A DNA stretch of 8,911 nt from an uncultured Bacteroidales bacterium (lineage in GTDB: Bacteria > Bacteroidota > Bacteroidia > Bacteroidales > Bacteroidaceae): contig CACXLY010000089.1 of NCBI GenBank assembly GCA_902768605.1, forward strand, positions 1-8,911, written 5' to 3'. The notes below the pieces were generated by a model that did not search any database, was not told the origin of the DNA, and was given only the letters and a program-made list of their open reading frames with translations. The position numbers and the translations under genes are program-made. Positions 1 through 6,460 of this stretch are shown here, in pieces. Each line of letters opens with the position of its first letter. Position 1 is the stretch's first letter.

Positions 1-78
1 TGCGGCGTTGGCCATCGCCGCACGCGGGGATTGTCATCGCCGCACGCGGCGTTTCTAATCTCCGCACAGGGGGATGAT
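1..78. repeat. 22-bp tandem repeat, about 3.5 copies, cut by window edge
   Basis: Units start at 13, 35 and 57, with the tail of an earlier unit at 1-12, so the period is exactly 22. The first two full units share CATCGCCGCACGCGG (13-27 and 35-49). The third (57-78) is diverged but keeps CCGCAC and GGGGAT in register. The core GCCGC-AC-GCGGC is itself a short palindrome. No gene is seen here. The array lies just downstream of the fprA stop and probably continues to the left of the window. Confidence 0.75.
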
Positions 79-87
79 TTTCCCCTG
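67..87. other. hairpin downstream of fprA, possible weak terminator
   Basis: CAGGGG (67-72) pairs with CCCCTG (82-87) around a 9-nt loop. Downstream on the minus strand, the direction of fprA transcription, there is no T-tract, so it is a poor intrinsic terminator for fprA. On the plus strand a run of six T (100-105) follows 12 nt later, which suits a leftward neighbour reading in the plus direction slightly better. The role is uncertain. Confidence 0.3.
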
Positions 88-108
88 CTGTGAAGTGTCT
101 TTTTTCTG

Positions 109-1263
109 TTAAGCCATTATTGCTTCCGCGAGCTTCTCAAGCAGCTCTTCGTCAGCGGCTTTCATGCGTGAGCGGATGGTGACCATTGGCTCTGCGATTT
201 CGCAGTCCTTCATCGCCTCAATCATTTCACGCATGACGCGGCCTGCACTTGGTGCCCAGCTGCCGTTCTCGACGATGCCGAAGCGACGCTTCTGGTAGTT
301 CTTGATTTGCAAGTGATAGAGGAAGTCGTGCATGACGGGGAAGACGCCGCCGTCGTAGCTCGCTGCGCAGACAACGATGTTCGGGTAGCGGAATGCGTCC
401 TCTATGACTTCCGCCATATCGTCGCGGCTGAGGTCGCTCACCACAACCTTCTTTGCGCCTTTCTCTTTGAGCAGCTCTCCCAGTCGTTCTGCAGCCTTTG
501 CCGTACCGCCGTGAATGCTGGCATAAGCCACAAGCACGCCTTCGCTTTCGGGCTCGTAGCGGCTCCAAACGTCGTAAAGACGGACTGCCTCTTTGAGCGC
601 CTCGCCCTTGAGGACGGGACCATGAAGCGGACAAATCGTCTGGATGTCGAGTGCCGAAGCCTTCTTGAGGACGTTCTGCACCTGAACGCCATACTTGCCG
701 CAGATGTTGAAGTAGTAGCGCCGAGCCTCGCAAGCCCAATCGTCAGTCTCGTTGACCAAAGCTCCGAACTTGCCGAAGCCGTCAGCTGCGAAGAGCACCT
801 TCTCCTTGTCGTCGTAGCTCATGATCACCTCGGGCCAATGCACCATCGGCGCGGCGATGAAGTGGAGTGTATGGCTGCCCAATGAGAGCGTGTCGCCTTC
901 CTTGACCGTGAGTACGCGACCCTCGAAGGGGAAGCCGTCGAAGAAGTTTGGCAGCATCTTCAAGGCTTGAGCACTGCAGACGAGTTGCATCTCTGGATAA
1001 GCCTCGAGCGCCTCTGCAATAAGCGAAGCGTGGTCGGGCTCCATGTGATGCGAAATGAGATAGCTTGGCTTGCGTCCTGCAAGAGCTGCCGTGAGGTTTG
1101 CTTTCCACTCCTCAGCTTTGCGACGGTCGGCAGTGTCCATGATGGCAATCTTTTCATCTTCAATAAGATACGAGTTGTAGCTCATGCCTTCGGGCACGAC
1201 ATACTGGCTCTCGAAGAGGTCGATGTCGAGGTCGTCGACGCCGATGTACTTGATGTTATTCAT
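109..1263 (-). CDS. fprA: A-type flavoprotein / flavodiiron protein (O2 or NO reductase)
   Basis: Flavodiiron proteins reduce O2 to water and/or NO to N2O in the cytoplasm, using electrons passed through a rubredoxin or flavoprotein partner, and protect anaerobes from oxygen and nitrosative stress. The N-terminal metallo-beta-lactamase-fold domain (about 1-235) has the full di-iron ligand set: H73-x-E75-x-D77-H78, H142, D161 and H214. The C-terminal flavodoxin domain (about 242-384) opens with an FMN phosphate loop at 247-258 (YASIHGGTAKAA). At 384 residues it has the usual length of the two-domain class, with no fused rubredoxin or reductase domain. It starts 6 nt after the speA stop, so it is very likely co-transcribed with speA. 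The ATG at 1263 gives the conserved N-terminus. Sequence alone does not settle whether O2 or NO is the main substrate. Family assignment is firm; the gene symbol is by analogy. Confidence 0.95.
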   Translation of the reverse strand: MNNIKYIGVDDLDIDLFESQYVVPEGMSYNSYLIEDEKIAIMDTADRRKAEEWKANLTAALAGRKPSYLISHHMEPDHASLIAEALEAYPEMQLVCSAQALKMLPNFFDGFPFEGRVLTVKEGDTLSLGSHTLHFIAAPMVHWPEVIMSYDDKEKVLFAADGFGKFGALVNETDDWACEARRYYFNICGKYGVQVQNVLKKASALDIQTICPLHGPVLKGEALKEAVRLYDVWSRYEPESEGVLVAYASIHGGTAKAAERLGELLKEKGAKKVVVSDLSRDDMAEVIEDAFRYPNIVVCAASYDGGVFPVMHDFLYHLQIKNYQKRRFGIVENGSWAPSAGRVMREMIEAMKDCEIAEPMVTIRSRMKAADEELLEKLAEAIMA

Positions 1264-1269
1264 AGTTCT

Positions 1270-3162
1270 TTATTCTAAGTATGTATATCCGTAAAGTCCA
1301 GCGCGGTAGTTGCTGATGAACTCCTTGCCTTCGGCCTGAGTGATCTTGCCGTCTTTCACGGCCTTGCTTACCCAAATCTCCAGTCGGCGCACGAGCTTCT
1401 TGGGGTCGTACTGCACATATTCGAGCACGTCGGCAACGGTCTCGCCGTCGATGAATTGCTCGATGTTGTAGTCGTCCTTATCGACGCTGATGTGCACGGC
1501 GTTGGTGTCGCCAAAGAGGTTGTGCATGTTGCCCAATATCTCCTGATAAGCGCCGACGAGGAAGACGCCGATGTAGTAATGTTCGCCTTGACGGACGGGA
1601 TGCAGAGGGATGTAGTTCGTCTGCTGGCCGCCGTTGACGTAGGCTGTTATCTTGCCGTCGCTGTCGCAAGTGATGTCCTGCAGGGTCGCGCTTCTCGTGG
1701 GCTGCTCCTCGAGTCGTGCAATCGGCATGATGGGGAAGAGCTGGTCGATGCCCCACGAGTCGGGCATGCTCTGGAAGAGCGAGAAGTTGCAGAAGTACTT
1801 GTCGGCCATCTGCTTGTCAAGGTTGCGCAGTTCGTCCGGCACATGCTTCTGATGGTGCGCCAGCTCTGCCACTTCATGACTGATGGCCCAATACAATGAC
1901 TCAATCTGAGCGCGCGTCTTGAGGTCGATGATGCCGTGACGGAAGAGGTCGAGCGCCTCCTCGCGGATGTCCTCAGCATCGTGCCAGTCCTCGAGCAGAG
2001 AGCGCGAAGAGAGCTTGTCCCAAATCTCCGTCAGGTCGTGCACGAGTTTGTGGTCGTCAGGCCCTGGCTCGAAGTCCTCGGGCATCTGCGGAGCCGTGAC
2101 GCTCTCCAGGACGTCGATGATGAGGACGCTGTGGTGCGCGGTCAACGAGCGGCCGCCCTCCGTGATGAGGTCGGGGTGGGGGATGTCGTTCTTGTTGGCG
2201 GCCTCCACGAAAGTGTAGATGCAGTCGTTGACGTACTCCTGAATGCTGTAGTTCACGCTGCTCTCGCTGTTGCTGCTGCGGGTGCCGTCGTAATCGACAC
2301 CAAGGCCGCCACCGCAATCGACGAACTTGATGTCGAAGCCCATCGAATGGAGCTGCACGTAGTACTGTGCGGCTTCGCGAAGAGCCGTGCTGATGCGGCG
2401 TATCTTGTTGATTTGGCTACCGATGTGGAAATGGATGAGGCGCAGGCAGTCGCGCAGTCCCAGCTCGTCGAGCTTCTGCAGCGCCATCAGGAGCTCTGAA
2501 GAGTTCAGTCCGAACTTCGAGGCGTCGCCGCCGCTCTCGCTCCACTTGCCGCTGCCGTTGCTTGCCAGCTTGATGCGGATACCCAGGTTGGGGTGCACGC
2601 CGAGCTTCTTTGCCGTCTCAGCGATGATGGTCAGCTCGGGAAGCTTCTCGATGACGAGGAAGACACGCTTGCCCATCTTCTGCGCCAGCAGCGCCAGCTC
2701 GATGAAGTTCTGGTCCTTGTGACCGTTGCAGATGATGAGGCTGTCGCTGTCCATGTTGGTGGCGAGGACGGCATGCAGCTCGGGCTTCGAGCCCGCTTCC
2801 AGTCCCAGGTTGTAGCGTTTGCCGTGACTGATGATTTCCTCTACGACGGGCCGCATCTGGTTGACCTTGATGGGGAAGATGATGAAGTGCTCGCCCTTGT
2901 ACTCGTACTCCTTCGTCGCCTTGCGGAAGCACTCGTCGGTCTTCTCGATTCGGTTGTCGAGGATGTCGGGGAAGCGGAGCAAGACGGGAGCCGTCACATG
3001 GCGCGTCGCCAACTGGTCCACGACCTCCTTGAGGTCCACCTGCACGCTGTTCTTCTTGGGTGTGACATAGACGTGCCCTTTCTCGTTGATGCCGAAGTAG
3101 TTTACTCCCCAGCCTTTGATGTTGTAGAGCTCCTCAGAGTCCTCAATACGCCACTTTTTCAT
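1270..3162 (-). CDS. speA: biosynthetic arginine decarboxylase (PLP-dependent)
   Basis: SpeA converts arginine to agmatine and CO2, the first step of the agmatine route to putrescine and spermidine. It belongs to the PLP-dependent alanine-racemase-fold (group IV) decarboxylases. At 630 residues it is slightly shorter than E. coli SpeA (about 658). Visible landmarks are the PLP lysine K99 in FPIKVNQ (96-102), HFHIGSQ (244-250), the Gly-rich phosphate-binding stretch DCGGGLGVDYDG (282-293), EGGR (335-338), and the CDSDG motif (499-503) with the catalytic cysteine and aspartate contributed across the dimer. The N-terminus, MKKWRIEDSEELYNIKGWG, matches the conserved start of the family. It lies 96 nt after aroK, with an AT-rich inverted repeat in the gap, and 6 nt before fprA. 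Downstream agmatine-processing genes are not in the window. All key residues are present and no damage is seen. Confidence 0.98.
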   Translation of the reverse strand: MKKWRIEDSEELYNIKGWGVNYFGINEKGHVYVTPKKNSVQVDLKEVVDQLATRHVTAPVLLRFPDILDNRIEKTDECFRKATKEYEYKGEHFIIFPIKVNQMRPVVEEIISHGKRYNLGLEAGSKPELHAVLATNMDSDSLIICNGHKDQNFIELALLAQKMGKRVFLVIEKLPELTIIAETAKKLGVHPNLGIRIKLASNGSGKWSESGGDASKFGLNSSELLMALQKLDELGLRDCLRLIHFHIGSQINKIRRISTALREAAQYYVQLHSMGFDIKFVDCGGGLGVDYDGTRSSNSESSVNYSIQEYVNDCIYTFVEAANKNDIPHPDLITEGGRSLTAHHSVLIIDVLESVTAPQMPEDFEPGPDDHKLVHDLTEIWDKLSSRSLLEDWHDAEDIREEALDLFRHGIIDLKTRAQIESLYWAISHEVAELAHHQKHVPDELRNLDKQMADKYFCNFSLFQSMPDSWGIDQLFPIMPIARLEEQPTRSATLQDITCDSDGKITAYVNGGQQTNYIPLHPVRQGEHYYIGVFLVGAYQEILGNMHNLFGDTNAVHISVDKDDYNIEQFIDGETVADVLEYVQYDPKKLVRRLEIWVSKAVKDGKITQAEGKEFISNYRAGLYGYTYLE

Positions 3163-3258
3163 ATTTAATTCATAATTATTAATTCATAATTCATAATTTG
3201 TTTCCTTTGCAAATGCTTAGGTTGTAGTATCATTATGAATTATGAATTGTGAATTGTA
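3163..3258. repeat. AT-rich inverted repeat in the aroK-speA gap
   Basis: The arms AATTCATAATTCATAAT (3181-3197) and its exact reverse complement (3232-3248) form a perfect 17-bp inverted repeat around a 34-nt loop. A further partial copy of the unit (TTAATTCATAATTATT) sits at 3165-3180, next to the speA start. The loop contains the small palindrome TTTGCAAA (3206-3213). In the aroK-speA transcript this would form a long A-U hairpin just upstream of the speA ribosome-binding region, but it lacks the GC-rich stem of a strong terminator. I see no clear TAnnTTTG promoter box for speA here. Confidence 0.7.
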
Positions 3259-3786
3259 TCATAGTCCCAGTTCCTTTCGGATGAGCTGGACGCTGATTTG
3301 CAGTTTGTCGTAGTTGTCGAGCAGGGTCACGTCCACCACGTGCTCTGCCTTTAGATAGTATGGTTCGCGTTGCTCGAGCGATGTGCGGATGAAGTCGAGC
3401 AGTTCGTCTTCGCTCTTTCCCTGGAGCAGGGGTCGCTCCACCTTGCGCATCTTGAGGTGCTGAGCCAGCACTTCCGGCGTCGCTTTCAGATAGACGCTTT
3501 CGCCCACGCTGCGGATGTAGTCCATGTTGTCGAAGAAGCAGGGCGTGCCGCCTCCGCAGCTCAGGACGATGTCCTCGAACTCCGCGGCTTCGTGGAGCAT
3601 GTTGCGCTCTATCTCGCGGAAGCCTTCCTCGCCTCTCTCGGCAAAGAGCTGGGCCACGGTGCGATGGTAGCGCATCTCGATATACCAGTCGAGGTCGTAG
3701 AAGGTGCGCCCCAAGGCGAGGGCGAGCTGGCGGCCGACTGTCGTCTTGCCCGAGCCCATGTAGCCAATCAGGATGATGCTTTTCAT
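3259..3786 (-). CDS. aroK: shikimate kinase
   Basis: Shikimate kinase phosphorylates shikimate to shikimate 3-phosphate with ATP in the cytoplasm, step five of the chorismate pathway to aromatic amino acids. The 175-residue product has the usual length. It shows the Walker A loop GYMGSGKT (8-15), the D31-L-D33 pair for Mg2+ and shikimate, FREIE with R57 binding shikimate, the GGG motif (78-80), lid arginine R118 in ERPLL, and R140 near the C-terminus. I chose the ATG at 3786 because it places MKSIILIGYMGSGKTT at the N-terminus, as in the family, and because it overlaps the topA stop as ATGA (3786-3783). An upstream in-frame ATG at 3858 would add 24 unrelated residues read through the topA end. 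The overlap suggests translational coupling to topA. Confidence is high. Confidence 0.97.
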   Translation of the reverse strand: MKSIILIGYMGSGKTTVGRQLALALGRTFYDLDWYIEMRYHRTVAQLFAERGEEGFREIERNMLHEAAEFEDIVLSCGGGTPCFFDNMDYIRSVGESVYLKATPEVLAQHLKMRKVERPLLQGKSEDELLDFIRTSLEQREPYYLKAEHVVDVTLLDNYDKLQISVQLIRKELGL

Positions 3787-6194
3787 TTGCGTGTGAAGCG
3801 ACGGCGGGCAGGCCTCGATGCGGGCTTTTCGCTTTGTCCGTTGATGATTTCCATGCACTCCTCGTAGGTCAGTTCCTTGGCCCTCTCGTGCAGGTTCTTG
3901 GGCAGGCGGTAGTTGTTGCCCTGATAGGTGATGTAGGGGCCGTAGCGTCCGTTCAGCACCTCCAGCTCGGCGTCTTCCTCGAAGGTCTTGAGGTGACGCT
4001 CAGCCTCTTCCTGATGCTTGCGATGCATCATGATGACGGCCTGCTCGAAGGTAATCTCCATCGGGTCTGTGCCTTTGGGAATGGAAACGTAGGAGCCCTT
4101 GTGAGCGACGTAGGGACCGAACTTGCCGGCTCCAATCGTGATGGGTTCGCCCTCGTAGGTGCCGAGCTTGCGCGGCAGCTGGAAGAGCTCGAGTGCTTCC
4201 TCCAGCGTGATGGTCTCGAGCTTCTGTCCGGCATTGAGTTGGGCGAAGCGAGGCTTCTGCCCCTCTTCGTTGCTACCCATCTGAGCGACGGGGCCGAAGC
4301 GGCCTATCTTGACCGTGACGGTGGCTCCCGTAGCAGGGTCTTTGCCCAGCAATCGTTCGCCCACCTTGTGTTCCGTATGTGTGTTGACCGATTTCTCCAC
4401 CAGCGGTTCGAAGCCCTGATAGAAGTTCTTGACGACGCCTTCCCACGACATCTTGCCTTCGGCTATCTCGTCGAACTCCTTCTCGATGTCGGCCGTGAAG
4501 TTGTAGTCCATGATTTCGGGGAAGTTCTCGATGAGGTAGTCGTTCACCACGATGCCCGTATCTGTGGGGAGGAGCTTGCCGCGTTCCTGCCCGACGACGG
4601 TCGTGTGCGACTCCTGTACGATATCGCTTCCCTTGAGCGTGAGCGTCTGATACGTGCGCTCCTCGCCCGGCTTGTCGCCCTTCTCCACGTATTCGCGTTG
4701 CTGAATGGTGGTGATGGTGGTGGCGTAGGTGCTGGGGCGGCCGATGCCGAGCTCCTCGAGCTTGCGGACGAGGCTGGCTTCGTTGTAGCGGACAGGGCGC
4801 TGCGAGAAGCGCTGCGTGGCTACAATCTGCTCGCGGCTCAACATCTCGCCCACCTGCATGGCGGGCAGCATGCTGAGGGTGTCGTTGTCCTCGTTCTCGG
4901 AAGCCCCCTCCCCGCTTCCCCTTTGGGGGAGTGCTTCGTCACTATAAACACGGAGGAAACCGTCGAACTTCACCACCTCACCTTCTGCGATGAAGGTTTC
5001 TTCCTTACCGTTGATGTTGATGGTCACCTGCGTGTGTTCCAGCTCGGCATCAGCCATCTGGCTGGCGATGGTGCGCTTCCAGATGAGGTCGTAGAGGCGG
5101 CGTTCCTGCTGGTTGCCTTCAATCGTCTGCTGGTCCATGTAGGTGGGGCGGATGGCTTCGTGAGCCTCCTGAGCGCCTTTCGAACTGGTATGGTATTGGC
5201 GCGTCTTGACGTACTGCTCGCCCATCTGCTCGGCGATGACCTTCTTGCTGGCGCCCAGACAGAGAGAGCTGAGGTTGACGCTATCCGTACGCATGTAGGT
5301 GATGCGACCGCTCTCGTAGAGATGCTGAGCCACCATCATGGTCTGCGCCACGGTGAAGCCCAGCTTGTGAGCTGCTTCCTGCTGCAGGGTGCTCGTCGTG
5401 AATGGAGGAGCGGGGGTGCGCTTGACGGGTTTCGTCTGTATGTCCTGAACGCTGAACTTGCAGTCCTTCACGCTCTCGAGGAAAGCCTTCGCCTCGTCGA
5501 TGGTGGCAAAGCGGCGGCTGAGCACAGCCTTCACAACCTCTCCCTTTCCTTCCAATGGAGTGGATTGCTGCGACAATGCCCCTTCTCCTTTGGAGAGGGT
5601 TGGGGTGAGGCTTGCCGTCACGCGGTAGTTCTCCTCGCACTTGAAGTTCTCTATCTCGCGCTCGCGCTCCACAATCAGGCGCACGGCGACGCTCTGCACG
5701 CGGCCAGCCGAGAGGCTCGGCTTCACCTTGCGCCAGAGCACGGGACTGAGCTTGAAGCCCACGATGCGGTCCAGGACGCGGCGTGCCTGCTGCGCATTGA
5801 CCAGGTTGAGGTCGATTTGCCGTGGATGCTCGATGGCGTCCAGGATGGCAGACTTCGTGATTTCGTGGAAGACGATACGGCGTGTGTTCTCAGGCTTCAG
5901 GCCGAGCACCTCGTAAAGGTGCCAGCTGATGGCCTCTCCCTCGCGGTCTTCATCGGAAGCCAGCCATACCATGCTGGCGTGTTCAGCCTGACCCTTCAGC
6001 TGAGCCACCACCTTCTGCTTGTCGGCAGGCACCTCATACTGCGGGGCGAACGTCTTCTCGTCCACGCTGAACGACCGCTTCTTCAGGTCGCGAATGTGTC
6101 CGTAGCTGGACATCACCTTGTATTTGTCACCCAGAAACTTCTCTATCGTCTTAGCCTTCGCCGGGCTCTCCACAATTACCAGATTATCTTTCAT
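3783..6194 (-). CDS. topA: DNA topoisomerase I (type IA)
   Basis: TopA relaxes negative supercoils by single-strand cutting and passage. The Toprim domain (about 1-130) has E9 and the acidic triad D81-x-D83-x-E85. The catalytic tyrosine is Y300 in GRITYMRTDS, with R302 beside it, and H344 lies in AHEAIRPT. The C-terminus carries repeated Topo_C modules recognisable by K-x-G-R-F-G-P and related motifs near 629-640, 690-701 and 748-759, and ends in a basic tail (about 790-803). There are no CxxC pairs, so the zinc-finger C-terminal domain of E. coli TopA is absent. The length of 803 residues includes two odd loops, at 195-219 and 420-432, encoded by palindromic repeat DNA (listed separately). 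The start at 6194 gives the conserved MKDNLVIVESPAKAKTIEKFLG-type N-terminus. It is first in a probable topA-aroK-speA-fprA unit and overlaps aroK by 4 nt. A TAnnTTTG promoter lies about 45 nt upstream. Confidence 0.98.
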   Translation of the reverse strand: MKDNLVIVESPAKAKTIEKFLGDKYKVMSSYGHIRDLKKRSFSVDEKTFAPQYEVPADKQKVVAQLKGQAEHASMVWLASDEDREGEAISWHLYEVLGLKPENTRRIVFHEITKSAILDAIEHPRQIDLNLVNAQQARRVLDRIVGFKLSPVLWRKVKPSLSAGRVQSVAVRLIVEREREIENFKCEENYRVTASLTPTLSKGEGALSQQSTPLEGKGEVVKAVLSRRFATIDEAKAFLESVKDCKFSVQDIQTKPVKRTPAPPFTTSTLQQEAAHKLGFTVAQTMMVAQHLYESGRITYMRTDSVNLSSLCLGASKKVIAEQMGEQYVKTRQYHTSSKGAQEAHEAIRPTYMDQQTIEGNQQERRLYDLIWKRTIASQMADAELEHTQVTININGKEETFIAEGEVVKFDGFLRVYSDEALPQRGSGEGASENEDNDTLSMLPAMQVGEMLSREQIVATQRFSQRPVRYNEASLVRKLEELGIGRPSTYATTITTIQQREYVEKGDKPGEERTYQTLTLKGSDIVQESHTTVVGQERGKLLPTDTGIVVNDYLIENFPEIMDYNFTADIEKEFDEIAEGKMSWEGVVKNFYQGFEPLVEKSVNTHTEHKVGERLLGKDPATGATVTVKIGRFGPVAQMGSNEEGQKPRFAQLNAGQKLETITLEEALELFQLPRKLGTYEGEPITIGAGKFGPYVAHKGSYVSIPKGTDPMEITFEQAVIMMHRKHQEEAERHLKTFEEDAELEVLNGRYGPYITYQGNNYRLPKNLHERAKELTYEECMEIINGQSEKPASRPARRRFTRK
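4899..4937 (+). repeat. palindromic repeat element inserted in frame in topA (copy 2)
   Basis: On the plus strand this stretch is bounded by GAAGC (4900-4904) and its inverse GCTTC (4933-4937). Inside it, CTTCCCC (4915-4921) pairs with GGGGGAG (4925-4931), with one G-T wobble, around a TTT loop. It encodes TopA residues 420-432 (EALPQRGSGEGAS), in a low-conservation acidic loop between FDGFLRVY and the 'LPAMQVGE' strand. Its reverse complement aligns with the copy at 5581-5612 (stem, 3-nt A/T loop, then GGGG-rich tail ending GGCTT), so the two are the same family in opposite orientation. Confidence 0.75.
5538..5612 (+). repeat. palindromic repeat element inserted in frame in topA (copy 1, probably doubled)
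   Basis: CCTTCTCC (5581-5588) pairs with GGAGAGGG (5592-5599) around a TTT loop (8 bp, one wobble), followed by a tail TTGGGGTGAGGCTT. Upstream, at about 5543-5570, is a decayed second unit with the smaller hairpin TTCC-AAT-GGAG and a similar GGATTG tail. Together they encode TopA residues 195-219, including LTPTLSKGEG and STPLEGKGEV, in the variable loop between YRVTA and the conserved LSRRF strand. The frame is kept. Confidence 0.75.
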
Positions 6195-6407
6195 GTCTAA
6201 TAATGGTCAATTTTCAGTTTTCAATGATTTAGCGGCTGCAAAGGTAAGGCTTTTTTTCTAATTTACACATTATATATATAGAAAAATGTACTTTCTCCTA
6301 AAATTCTTCATTCTTCGCCACACATTATATATTTATTTATTATGTACTGCGTGCGCACATACGCGAGCGTGTTAGGTTGGTGAGGGTGACGTGGATGAAG
6401 TAAGGGC
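6195..6407. other. intergenic region between the lipoprotein terminator and topA
   Basis: These 213 nt hold the topA promoter (6239-6269) and a second copy of ACACATTATATAT (6320-6332), 55 bp from the first (6265-6277). I see no TAnnTTTG box at the right distance from that second copy. The remainder (about 6345-6407) is unremarkable, with no coding signal I can support. Confidence 0.6.
6239..6269 (-). promoter_or_regulatory. promoter of topA (Bacteroidetes type)
   Basis: On the minus strand a minus-7 box TACCTTTG (6246-6239) matches the Bacteroidetes consensus TAnnTTTG. A TGTG (6269-6266) stands in for the minus-33 TTTG box at a spacing of 19 nt. Transcription would start near 6233, leaving a leader of roughly 38 nt with no clear Shine-Dalgarno, normal for this phylum. 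The minus-33 region is embedded in ATATAATGTGT, which recurs at the promoter near 8650. Confidence 0.75.
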
Positions 6408-6441
6408 AAAAAATATGCGCCTGAAAGAATCAGACGCATAT
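6408..6441 (-). terminator. intrinsic terminator of the lipoprotein gene
   Basis: Read on the minus strand, ATATGCGTCTGA (6441-6430) pairs with TCAGGCGCATAT (6424-6413), a 12-bp stem with one G-U wobble and a 5-nt loop. It leads directly into a run of six T (6413-6408). It begins 20 nt past the lipoprotein stop. This is a classical Rho-independent terminator and separates the lipoprotein gene from the topA unit. Confidence 0.9.
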
Positions 6442-6460
6442 AGATTGAGAGGTATCAACT

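Noticed and set aside
1..78. A CRISPR array at the left edge.
   Set aside because: The 22-bp units are contiguous, with no unique spacers between identical repeats, and no cas genes are seen.
3787..3858. A longer AroK beginning at the ATG at 3858.
   Set aside because: The extra 24 residues are unlike any shikimate kinase and overlap the topA C-terminus. The ATG at 3786 places the Walker A loop at the usual position.
3834..6200. A 788-codon open frame on the plus strand, antisense to nearly all of topA.
   Set aside because: Its translation is a monotone Leu/Val/His/Ala-rich sequence with no recognisable domain, as expected opposite a GC-biased real gene. topA on the other strand has every catalytic motif.
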